This document shows positions 55,711-64,000 of a DNA stretch of 64,000 bases, one piece after another. Both the position numbers and the translations under genes were made by a program. The notes beneath the pieces are model-generated. The model made no database searches and was not told where the DNA came from. It saw only the letters and a list, made by a program, of their open reading frames with translations. Source of the stretch: Paracoccus maritimus (GTDB taxonomy: Bacteria; Pseudomonadota; Alphaproteobacteria; Rhodobacterales; Rhodobacteraceae); the NCBI RefSeq assembly GCF_025195095.1, contig NZ_JANAVZ010000006.1:62001-126000 (forward strand), in the 5' to 3' direction. Within the stretch, counting starts at the first letter, position 1. Each line of letters starts with the position of its first letter.

Positions 55711-56210
55711 ACCTCGATCGTCGGCAGGTCGGTCAGCGACACCCCGATCAGCTGCAGCGCCGGCAGCGACACCTGGCTGCCGCCACTTTCGGGTCCGTCC
55801 AGCGGGATCAGATCGACCTTGGCCGACTTGCCGTTGGCCGGGTTGACGATCCGCCCGATGCCGCGCGCCTTGACCAGCGGCGTCTTGATCCAGAACCCGC
55901 CCTCGGTCGGATTACCCAGCGAGGCGATGGTATCGCCCAGCTTCGTCTCGGCCACTTCGGGCGCCTGGGCGGCCGCGGCCTTCTGCTCGGCGGTGGTGGT
56001 GTCCAGCTGCGCGGCGCTGGCCCGCGCGGCGGCCCGTGGCGCGGGCGCACGGGTGATCGCGGTCGCCGCAGCGACCTGATCGGGCGTCAGGCTGCTGTCG
56101 ATTTGGGCCGGCGCGGCATCTGCCGCCGGGCGGCTGTCGGTGGTCGTCGCCGCAGGTGTGCAGGCGGCCAGCGCAAGCGTGGCCAGCACGGCCGTGGTCG
56201 TCATCCGCAT
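55698..56210 (-). CDS. Hypothetical lipoprotein, Ala-rich
   Basis: A 170-residue protein. The leader MRMTTTAVLATLALAAC ends in a lipobox with Cys17. A long Ala/Thr/Pro low-complexity linker (about residues 20-85) is followed by a compact domain (SLGNPTEGGFWIKTP, GRIVNPANGKSAKVDLIPL) that looks like a small double-psi or RlpA-type beta domain. Rhodobacteraceae relatives are sometimes mis-labelled D-galactarate dehydratase. Its function is unknown. The start at 56210 is chosen from the lipobox; the open frame upstream is not needed. Confidence 0.7.
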   Translation of the reverse strand: MRMTTTAVLATLALAACTPAATTTDSRPAADAAPAQIDSSLTPDQVAAATAITRAPAPRAAARASAAQLDTTTAEQKAAAAQAPEVAETKLGDTIASLGNPTEGGFWIKTPLVKARGIGRIVNPANGKSAKVDLIPLDGPESGGSQVSLPALQLIGVSLTDLPTIEVYKS

Positions 56211-56332
56211 GAGGGGCGCTCCTTCGGGTGGCATTTCGCGCAGGTTAGACCGCCGCGCCGCACCGCGTCCACCAGCGGTTGCGTGATCGGCGGCAGCTTG
56301 TGTGTTGGCCGTCACATGCCTAGATTGAGGGC

Positions 56333-57346
56333 ATGGATACCGCCGCCTCCGCGCCCCTCATCGACCCGTTCGCCCGACCGATCACCTATCTGCGGGTGTC
56401 GGTCACCGACCGCTGCGATTTCCGCTGCGTCTATTGCATGGCCGAACATATGCAGTTCCTGCCCAAGGCCGAACTGCTGACGCTGGAAGAACTGAACCGC
56501 CTGTGTTCGGCCTTCGTGGGGCTTGGCGTGCGCAAGCTGCGCATCACCGGGGGCGAACCGCTGGTCCGGCGCGGCATAATGCAGTTCTTTCGCGGCATGT
56601 CGCGCCATCTGGGCAAGGGCCTGGACGAGTTGACCCTGACCACCAATGGCAGCCAGCTTGGCCGCTTCGCCAGCGAACTGGTCGATTGCGGGGTCCGCCG
56701 CGTCAATGTCTCGCTGGACACGCTGGACGCCGACAAATTCGCCGCGATCACCCGCTGGGGCCGCTTGCCGCAGGTTCTGGACGGGATCCGCGCCGCCCAG
56801 GCGGCCGGGCTGCGGGTCAAGATCAACGCCGTCGCGCTGAAAGGCGTGAACGACGACGAATTGTTCGATCTGGTCCGCTGGTGCGCCGACGAAGGCCACG
56901 ATCTGACCTTCATCGAGGTGATGCCGATGGGCGATCTGGGCAACGAGGATCGGCTGGACCAGTACTGGCCGCTGTCAGACCTGCGCGCCCGGCTGGCCGA
57001 ACGCTTTACCCTGACCGAACTGGCCGAACGCACCGGCGGCCCGGCGCGCTATGTCCGCCTGAACGAGACCGGCCAGAAGATCGGCTTCATCACGCCACTG
57101 ACCCATAATTTCTGCGAAAGCTGCAACCGCGTCCGTGTCACCTGCACGGGCGAACTGTTCATGTGCCTGGGCCAGGAAGACAACGCCGACCTGCGCGCCC
57201 CGCTGCGCGCCAGCCCCGACGACACCCTGTTGCGCCAGACCATCCGCGACGCCATCGCACGCAAGCCCAAGGGCCATGATTTCGACTATTCCCGCCAGTC
57301 CGTGACGGGCCAGATGACCCGCCACATGAGCCATACGGGTGGCTAG
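56333..57346 (+). CDS. moaA: GTP 3',8-cyclase MoaA
   Basis: A 337-residue radical SAM protein with the SAM cluster Cys28/Cys32/Cys35 (CDFRCVYC), the second [4Fe-4S] site at Cys261/Cys264/Cys278, and the required C-terminal Gly-Gly. It converts GTP to 3',8-cyclo-GTP, the first committed step of molybdenum cofactor synthesis, with MoaC acting next. No other mo gene is in the window. It is divergent from the lipoprotein gene. Confidence 0.97.
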   Translation: MDTAASAPLIDPFARPITYLRVSVTDRCDFRCVYCMAEHMQFLPKAELLTLEELNRLCSAFVGLGVRKLRITGGEPLVRRGIMQFFRGMSRHLGKGLDELTLTTNGSQLGRFASELVDCGVRRVNVSLDTLDADKFAAITRWGRLPQVLDGIRAAQAAGLRVKINAVALKGVNDDELFDLVRWCADEGHDLTFIEVMPMGDLGNEDRLDQYWPLSDLRARLAERFTLTELAERTGGPARYVRLNETGQKIGFITPLTHNFCESCNRVRVTCTGELFMCLGQEDNADLRAPLRASPDDTLLRQTIRDAIARKPKGHDFDYSRQSVTGQMTRHMSHTGG

Positions 57347-57499
57347 CCGGGGCCATTGTTCCCGCTTGCTGAGTACGCATCAGTAAACCGAGAGATCGCG
57401 GCGGGTTTGCGGGACGAAGCTGCCGTTGGTTTGTTCGACAAATACCGTGGAGTTAGATAAGAGTGTCGGTGACGATGACGCCAAAGGAACCAGCGACCG

Positions 57500-57958
57500 A
57501 TGCCAATGCCGTGGACATATCGGCACGCCTCCAAGGAATGGCGCGCTTTCCTCGATGACGTGAAAGAGCGCATGTCCCTCGAGTCAGACAACATGGCTTA
57601 CACGGCGGTCGATGCGGTCTTTCAGGTGTTCCGGCGTCGTCTGACCGCTCAGGAGGGCTTGAACTTCGCAAGTATCTTGCCAAGCGTGCTTCGCTCGATC
57701 TTTCTTCAAAACTGGGATGTTACGGAGCCTCGCGCAGCGTTTGACGACCGAGAGACGCTCATCTCGGAAGTCAAGGAGGTGCGGGTAAACCACAACCTAA
57801 CGCCGGACAATGCGATTGAGGCGACGGCATGGGCGGTTCGGCGCTGCACCAATGGAAGAGACTTCGAGCGCGTTTTGGCAAAGCTTCCGGCTGAAGCGCG
57901 CGCCTTCTGGCATGTCGACGTTGCGGATCCTGCCGAGCTGGAGCAACGGATCATTTAG
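57500..57958 (+). CDS. DUF2267 domain protein
   Basis: A 152-residue protein that matches DUF2267: FLDDVKERM, AYTAVDAVFQVFRRRL, ILPSVLRSIFLQNW, and a late AFWHVDV. Its function is unknown. Its codons are visibly less GC-biased than those of neighbouring genes, which hints at recent acquisition. ATG 57500 or 57506 can start it. The 153 bases before it and about 280 bases after it hold no other gene that I can recognise. Confidence 0.78.
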   Translation: MPMPWTYRHASKEWRAFLDDVKERMSLESDNMAYTAVDAVFQVFRRRLTAQEGLNFASILPSVLRSIFLQNWDVTEPRAAFDDRETLISEVKEVRVNHNLTPDNAIEATAWAVRRCTNGRDFERVLAKLPAEARAFWHVDVADPAELEQRII

Positions 57959-58240
57959 CGGCTTTGCACCATTCGGAAGGTTTGGGCTCAGAGCCGCCCT
58001 TCGTCCCCCTTACCCGCAAATCCTGCGGTCCGCGGCCGCAGACCGCATTCCCTAACCCTTCCTTAACCCACAGCCCGCAAGCGGTGTACGCCCTGTGCAC
58101 GCGTGGTGCCGCGCTGGTGCACGGGTTGTGACACATCAAATCCAGCATTTGCAGGGATTTCCGGGATCACGCTCCGATCCGGCGACACGGGCAACGCGCG
58201 CTGCCGTTGCGCGCAACACCCGGGCCTCCGGGCAATGCCT

Positions 58241-59374
58241 CTATTCGGCCGCGGTCTGCTCGGCCGCCGCTTCGGCTTCCAGCTTCTCGGCGCGTTCCTC
58301 GACCAGTCCGACGATGTGGTCGATCATCTGGTCGTTCGACAGCTTGTGGCTTTGCCGGCCGGCCAGATAGACCATGCCGCTGCCCGCGCCGCCTCCGGTG
58401 AAGCCCAGATCGGTCATCAGCGCCTCGCCCGGCCCGTTCACCACGCAGCCGATGATCGACAGGCTCATCGGCGTCTTGATGTGTTCCAGCCGTTTTTCCA
58501 GCGTTTCCACGGTCTTGATGACGTCAAAGCCCTGCCGTGCGCAGGACGGGCAGGAAATGATCTGGACGCCGCGGGTGCGCAGGCCAAGCGATTTCAGGAT
58601 CTCGAACCCGACCTTGACCTCTTCGACCGGATCGGCCGACAGGCTGACCCGGATCGTGTCCCCGATGCCCGCCCACAGCAGGTTGCCCAGACCCACGGCC
58701 GATTTCACCGTGCCGCCGACAAAGCCGCCCGCCTCGGTGATGCCCAGATGGATCGGCGCGTCGGTCGCCTCGGCCAGTTGCTGATAGGCGGCGGCGGCCA
58801 GGAACACGTCGCTGGCCTTCACGCTGATCTTGAAGTCATGAAAATCGTTGTCTTCCAGGATCTTGATGTGATCCAGCCCGGATTCCACCATCGCATCCGG
58901 GCACGGTTCGCCGTATTTTTCCAGCAGATGCCGTTCCAGCGAACCGGCATTGACGCCGATGCGGATCGAACAGCCGTGGTCGCGCGCGGCGCGGATGACC
59001 TCGCGCACCCGGTCGGACGAGCCGATATTGCCGGGATTGATCCGCAGGCAGGCCGCGCCCGCCTCGGCAGCCTCGATGGCGCGCTTGTAGTGGAAATGGA
59101 TGTCCGCGACGATCGGCACCGGGCTTTCGCGGCAGATCTCGCGCAGGGCGCGCGTGGTTTCCTGATCCGGCGCGCTGATCCGGACGATATCGGCGCCTGC
59201 ATCGGCAGCCCGGATCACCTGATCCAGCGTCGCGCGCACGTCGTGGCCGTCGGTGTTGGTCATCGTCTGCACGCTGATCGGGGCGTCACCGCCCACCGGC
59301 ACATTGCCGACCATGATCTGGCGGGATTTCCGCCGCTCGATATTGCGCCAGGGACGGATCGGGTTCAGCGACAT
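58241..59374 (-). CDS. ispG: 4-hydroxy-3-methylbut-2-enyl diphosphate synthase (IspG)
   Basis: A 377-residue iron-sulfur enzyme of the MEP pathway: N-terminal [30 protein letters not shown], then the cluster cysteines in [11 protein letters not shown] and [10 protein letters not shown]. It reductively opens MECPP, the product of the IspF half encoded at 24 kb. The start is ATG 59374. A Glu/Ala-rich tail extends the C terminus by about 20 residues beyond the core. Confidence 0.96.
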   Translation of the reverse strand: MSLNPIRPWRNIERRKSRQIMVGNVPVGGDAPISVQTMTNTDGHDVRATLDQVIRAADAGADIVRISAPDQETTRALREICRESPVPIVADIHFHYKRAIEAAEAGAACLRINPGNIGSSDRVREVIRAARDHGCSIRIGVNAGSLERHLLEKYGEPCPDAMVESGLDHIKILEDNDFHDFKISVKASDVFLAAAAYQQLAEATDAPIHLGITEAGGFVGGTVKSAVGLGNLLWAGIGDTIRVSLSADPVEEVKVGFEILKSLGLRTRGVQIISCPSCARQGFDVIKTVETLEKRLEHIKTPMSLSIIGCVVNGPGEALMTDLGFTGGGAGSGMVYLAGRQSHKLSNDQMIDHIVGLVEERAEKLEAEAAAEQTAAE

Positions 59375-59483
59375 GCGGCACCTTTGGGTTTCGCCTCACC
59401 AGATAAGCCATCCGGCCATGCGCGGCAACCGCCGCACGGATCCTTGATCGGCGATCGCAAGGATCAGGGCCCCGCAGCGGCGT

Positions 59484-60149
59484 TCAGAAATGCGGCAGCC
59501 GCAGCGCCGTCATCACGGTTGCAAGGGCGTGGCGCGGCAGCATCAACAGCATCTTGCCTTCGATGCGCAATGTCACCAGACCCTTCGCCATGTTCGAGGT
59601 GCCGACGCGCGCGCCCGGCGCGAACTCGATCCCCTCGATCGGCCATTCCAGCCCGGTGCTGACGCCGCGCGCGGGACCCATCGGATACAGCGAGACCCGC
59701 GTTCCCGGCATCAGCGGCAGCGTCACACGCGGGGGTGCCAGAAACACGATGTCGTCGCTGGCGATCAGGATCACGGGCGGGCGGGCGACATTGGCCATGG
59801 TGGTCAACGCGGCCAGGGTGTGATCCAGCCGCATGCCCGCGAAACCCACGGCGATGACGTATGGCGCCGCGATCCGCGTCAGGCATTTGGTGAAATCGGT
59901 GCTGTCCTGTTCGGCGATATGGACCACGCGTTCGGGCGGGATCATCCGTCGGGCGGCCGGGCTGATGCTGTCCAGATCCCCGATCACCCAGTCGGGCGCA
60001 TGCCCCAGCGCCAGCGCACGATCCGCACCGCCATCGGCCGCCACCAGGGTTGGCGCGACCGCCATCGCCAGCGCAAGTTCGGTTGGTCCGACCGCGCCAC
60101 CGCCGATAACGGTCACGCCGCGATCCGAGATGACCAGCGGCGGGATCAT
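59484..60149 (-). CDS. Thiamine diphosphokinase
   Basis: A 221-residue thiamin pyrophosphokinase: LVAADGGADRAL, DWVIGDLDSI, and DSTDFTKCL carry the ATP and metal residues, and the C-terminal beta-rich thiamine-binding part includes GLEWPIEG. It makes ThDP directly from thiamine, so this organism can use salvaged thiamine; the ThDP enzyme at 17-20 kb needs the product. The ATG complementary to 60147-60149 overlaps the DUF2842 stop (ATGA). Confidence 0.92.
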   Translation of the reverse strand: MIPPLVISDRGVTVIGGGAVGPTELALAMAVAPTLVAADGGADRALALGHAPDWVIGDLDSISPAARRMIPPERVVHIAEQDSTDFTKCLTRIAAPYVIAVGFAGMRLDHTLAALTTMANVARPPVILIASDDIVFLAPPRVTLPLMPGTRVSLYPMGPARGVSTGLEWPIEGIEFAPGARVGTSNMAKGLVTLRIEGKMLLMLPRHALATVMTALRLPHF

Positions 60150-60358
60150 TCTCCCCGGCCGATGCCGGTGAAGATACGCTTCAGCGGCACGATCCAGATC
60201 AGACCCAGACCCACATAGACCAGCAGTTCGATCCAGATCGGTTGCCGCCCCCATCGCGCATCCATCCAGTTTACTAATGTCACCGCCACGACGACATATC
60301 CCGGCAGTCCAAGCACAAGGATCAGCAGCGACAGCCGCTTTCGGGTCTTCAGATCCAT
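60146..60358 (-). CDS. DUF2842 family small membrane protein
   Basis: A 70-residue protein with a basic N terminus (MDLKTRKRLSLLILVLGLPG) and two hydrophobic helices (about residues 9-29 and 43-60), ending in KRIFTGIGRGE. It fits DUF2842 of alphaproteobacteria. Its function is unknown. Its start overlaps the upstream oxidoreductase stop (TGATG) and its stop overlaps the thiamine kinase ATG, so all three are translationally chained. Confidence 0.85.
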   Translation of the reverse strand: MDLKTRKRLSLLILVLGLPGYVVVAVTLVNWMDARWGRQPIWIELLVYVGLGLIWIVPLKRIFTGIGRGE

Positions 60359-60957
60359 CACGCTTTCCTTCCGCGTTTGAGGGCTTCGGCGCTCTCGGCC
60401 AGTTGCGTCAGCTTCTTCTGCCACGCGGCCATCCGCCGTTCGGCGCCACCGCGCCGCACCGGCCCGAAGAACCCGACCCGCAGCGGCCTTATGCCGCAAA
60501 AGCCCAGCACCTGATGGGAGAGGCGCTTTCCCAGCGGGTTGCCGAAGCGCAGCTTCAACCATGCGACCGGTGTGTCCGTCGTCACCAGCACATCGCCCGA
60601 GCGCCCCTTCAGCAGCTTGTCCCAGAACGGACTGCGCTTGTGGTACTGGAAGGTCGTTCCGGGCAGGAACACCCGGTCGTAAAATCCCTTCAGCAGCGCC
60701 GGTTCCGCGCCCCACCACAGCGGATGCGCGATCACGATGTGATCGGCGTCAAGCATTGCCTGCGTAGCGCGCTGCAGATCATCCTCCAGCGGCTGCGGCT
60801 CGGCATAGCCGCGGCGCAGGTTCGGGTCAAAGCGCAGGTCGCGGATCGCGATCCGGTCGATCATGTGATGGGCAGGCAGCGCCCGCTGATACAGGTTCAG
60901 CAGATGCGCCGTCAGCCGGTCCTGGTCGGGATGCCCGTCGATCAGCAGCACCCGCAT
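60358..60957 (-). CDS. Flavodoxin-fold NAD(P)H-dependent oxidoreductase
   Basis: A 199-residue protein of the NAD(P)H quinone reductase/MdaB-like flavodoxin fold: VLLIDGHPD at the N terminus, the IAHPLWWGAEPALLKGFYDRVF motif region for FMN and substrate, and a basic tail. It probably reduces quinones or other electrophiles by two electrons. The ATG complementary to 60955-60957 is used, six bases after the purA stop; a TTG three codons earlier would overlap purA. Confidence 0.88.
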   Translation of the reverse strand: MRVLLIDGHPDQDRLTAHLLNLYQRALPAHHMIDRIAIRDLRFDPNLRRGYAEPQPLEDDLQRATQAMLDADHIVIAHPLWWGAEPALLKGFYDRVFLPGTTFQYHKRSPFWDKLLKGRSGDVLVTTDTPVAWLKLRFGNPLGKRLSHQVLGFCGIRPLRVGFFGPVRRGGAERRMAAWQKKLTQLAESAEALKRGRKA

Positions 60958-60962
60958 GGCGA

Positions 60963-62255
<1,293 letters not shown>

Positions 62256-62386
62256 GAGCCGGTCCTTCCCTTGCCCGAAAATTGTCCGGTGCCGGGTCTA
62301 GCGCATGGGTGGTCCGGGGAAAAGCGGCGATTTCCGCTTCGGCCCGGCGCAACCGTCCTTGCGCGGGCGGTCGATGGACGCGCCGC

Positions 62387-62605
62387 TTACCAATGCGGCG
62401 GGCGCTGATCGGACAGCGGGATCGTGCCTCCGCTGTCCAGTTCGCGTTCGGCGGCGGCGTGCAGCAACATCTCGACCCGGCGGGTCAGGCGGACGATCTC
62501 GGCGTCCTGCCGGGCGATGACCTCGCTCAGCTCATCTGTCGCGCGACCTTGATGGGCCAGCGCCTCTTCCAGCCGGGCAAGCCGCGCCTCCATGTCCTTG
62601 TCCAT
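62387..62605 (-). CDS. slyX: SlyX family protein
   Basis: A 72-residue coiled-coil protein: [11 protein letters not shown], then [22 protein letters not shown], then the family's short Pro-rich tail ending SDQRPPHW. Its function is unknown despite its original isolation near slyD. The ATG complementary to 62603-62605 is preferred over an upstream start. It is divergent from hisS, with 53 bases between the starts. Confidence 0.88.
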   Translation of the reverse strand: MDKDMEARLARLEEALAHQGRATDELSEVIARQDAEIVRLTRRVEMLLHAAAERELDSGGTIPLSDQRPPHW

Positions 62606-62658
62606 ATCGCCCCCTTCCGCTACAGCAGCCACGGATTTGCCCTCTAAGGCACAGGATC

Positions 62659-64000
62659 ATGGCGAAAGACAAGAAAAAGCAGTCTCGGCCCAAGGCGGAA
62701 ACGCCCAAGGGGTTTCGCGACTATTTCGGCACCGACGTGACCGAACGCAAGGCGATGCTGGATCGGATCGCCGAAATCTATCATCGCCATGGCTTCGATC
62801 CGCTGGAAACCAGCGCCGTCGAGACGGTCGAGGCCTTGGGCAAGTTCCTGCCCGATGTGGACCGGCCGAATGCAGGTGTCTTCGCGTGGCAGGAAGAGGC
62901 CGTGCCGGGCGGCGGTTCGGGCGACTGGCTGGCGCTGCGCTATGACCTGACGGCGCCGCTGGCCCGCGTGGCCGCCCAGTTCAGGAACGACCTGCCCAGC
63001 CCCTATCGCCGCTATGCGATGGGTCCGGTGTGGCGCAACGAAAAGCCCGGACCGGGGCGATTCCGGCAGTTCTATCAGTGCGATGCGGATACCGTCGGCA
63101 GTGCCTCGGTCGCCGCCGATGCCGAGATCTGTGCCATGCTGGCCGACGCGCTGGAGGCGGTGGGCATCGCGCGCGGCGACTACATCGTGCGGATCAACAA
63201 CCGCAAGGTTCTGAACGGCGTCCTTGAGGCCGCAGAGATCCGCGAGGATCAGGCCGAGGACGCGCTGCGCCAAATCGACAAGTTCGACAAGGTCGGCCGC
63301 GACGGCGTGCTGGCCCTGCTGACGACTGGACGGCTGGACGACAGCGGCGCGCGCATCGATGGCGTCGGACTGTCCGAGGTGCAGGCCGCGCCGGTCCTGG
63401 CCTTCCTGACGTCGAAGGGCGCGGACAATGCCGCGACGCTGGACAACCTTGCAGCCGCTGTCGGCGGGTCCGCCATGGGCGGCGAGGGCGTGGACGAGCT
63501 GCGCCAGATCGCCACGATGCTGGCCGCGATGGGCGTGGCCGAGGATCGCGCCGTGATCGACCCCTCGGTCGTGCGCGGCCTAGGTTACTATACCGGGCCG
63601 GTCTTCGAGGCGGAACTGACCTTCGAGATCCTTGACGACACGGGCCGCAAGCGCCAGTTCGGGTCCGTTGCGGGTGGCGGGCGCTATGACGGGCTGGTGG
63701 AACGATTTACCGGACAGAAGGTGCCAGCGACCGGTGTCAGCATCGGCGTGGACCGTCTGCTGGCGGCGCTGCGCGCCAAGGGGCTGTCAGGGGCCGAAGA
63801 TCACGGTCCGGTCGTCGTGACCGTGATGGACCGCGACCGGATGGCCGAGTATCAGGCCATGGCGTCCGAACTGCGTGCGGCGGGCATCCGCGCCGAGGTT
63901 TATCTGGGCAACCCGAAGAATTTCGGCAATCAGCTGAAATATGCTGACCGGCGTTCGGCGCCTGTCGCCGTCATTCAGGGCGCTGACGAGGCCGAACGCG
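62659..64000 (+). CDS. hisS: Histidyl-tRNA synthetase (3' end outside window)
   Basis: The first 447 codons are present and the frame is open at the window edge. Class II motifs are clear: KGFRDYFG at the N terminus, motif 2 in [20 protein letters not shown] with [10 protein letters not shown], the histidine-A motif [12 protein letters not shown], and motif 3 in [13 protein letters not shown]. The anticodon-binding domain begins near [15 protein letters not shown] and is cut. ATG 62659 follows AGGATC. It charges tRNA-His. The N terminus carries about 15 Lys-rich extra residues, common in alphaproteobacterial HisRS. Confidence 0.97.
   Translation, partial: MAKDKKKQSRPKAETPKGFRDYFGTDVTERKAMLDRIAEIYHRHGFDPLETSAVETVEALGKFLPDVDRPNAGVFAWQEEAVPGGGSGDWLALRYDLTAPLARVAAQFRNDLPSPYRRYAMGPVWRNEKPGPGRFRQFYQCDADTVGSASVAADAEICAMLADALEAVGIARGDYIVRINNRKVLNGVLEAAEIREDQAEDALRQIDKFDKVGRDGVLALLTTGRLDDSGARIDGVGLSEVQAAPVLAFLTSKGADNAATLDNLAAAVGGSAMGGEGVDELRQIATMLAAMGVAEDRAVIDPSVVRGLGYYTGPVFEAELTFEILDDTGRKRQFGSVAGGGRYDGLVERFTGQKVPATGVSIGVDRLLAALRAKGLSGAEDHGPVVVTVMDRDRMAEYQAMASELRAAGIRAEVYLGNPKNFGNQLKYADRRSAPVAVIQGADEAER

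Noticed and set aside
59440..59465. Possible FNR-like dyad near the ispG start
   Set aside because: TTGATC and GATCGCAA do not form the TTGAT-N4-ATCAA pattern; only one half-site fits.

Overview
The window reads as a chromosomal stretch from a high-GC alphaproteobacterium of the Rhodobacteraceae, most likely Paracoccus or a close relative. The evidence is gene content and order: ccoGHIS with an FNR-type box, an lgt/MidA/pgeF run, ccmE and ccmFH flanking a holin/GH108 pair, fused ispDF, small-type purL, a single-chain indolepyruvate oxidoreductase, an ScfR-type regulator and a PhaR-type operator. It is almost fully coding. There is no prophage, insertion sequence or CRISPR array. The species call is inference from gene content.

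Layout. 1-6631: a truncated lipoprotein hydrolase, a DUF1007/NicO metal-transport pair, then the cbb3 oxidase assembly genes ccoGHIS. 6872-8131: a histidine phosphatase, tRNA-Val(TAC) and a small unknown. 8352-11950 (minus): pgeF, MidA-like methyltransferase, lgt, then a PaaG-like enoyl-CoA hydratase/isomerase. 12017-17053 (minus): ccmH, ccmF, a holin/GH108 lysis pair, ccmE, murI. 17117-21822: indolepyruvate ferredoxin oxidoreductase, a divergent LysR gene and a candidate non-coding RNA ending in a strong terminator. 21916-26242: purL-ispDF-pgpA-pncC, overlapping end to end. 26244-32339 (minus): threonine aldolase, YcgN-like, ribF, a PhaJ-like hydratase, HAD phosphatase, ppaC, SDR and a small Met-rich protein. 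32489-40892: pyrC-pyrE, dnaB, DUF486, an MFS pump, an ScfR-type regulator, M23 peptidase and bactofilin. 41116-45668: FAH hydrolase, SDR, DUF2189, coaD, a CBS protein and LysR. 45732-51595: valine degradation genes (mmsA, isobutyryl-CoA dehydrogenase, 3-hydroxyisobutyryl-CoA hydrolase, mmsB) with a YbdK-type ligase among them. 51730-64000: lepA, aroA, AlkD-like, a lipoprotein, moaA, DUF2267, ispG, thiamine pyrophosphokinase, DUF2842, a flavodoxin-fold oxidoreductase, purA, slyX and a truncated hisS.

The most interesting signals are regulatory. (1) The GH108 endolysin/holin pair resembles the gene-transfer-agent lysis pair of Rhodobacter. It is preceded by an exact CtrA-type box (TTAA-N7-TTAA) and closed by its own terminator, so it looks like a separate transcription unit inside a cytochrome c maturation locus. 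(2) Two TTTGCAAA palindromes precede the ScfR-type regulator and a near-copy lies at the lysR/mmsA divergence, which may link propionyl-CoA sensing to valine degradation. (3) A PhaR-type CTGC-N3-GCAG dyad sits at the start of the phaJ-like gene. (4) A structured segment of about 155 nt with a terminator lies before purL. (5) DnaA-box-like words precede dnaB. All of these were read by eye and none was computed or searched.
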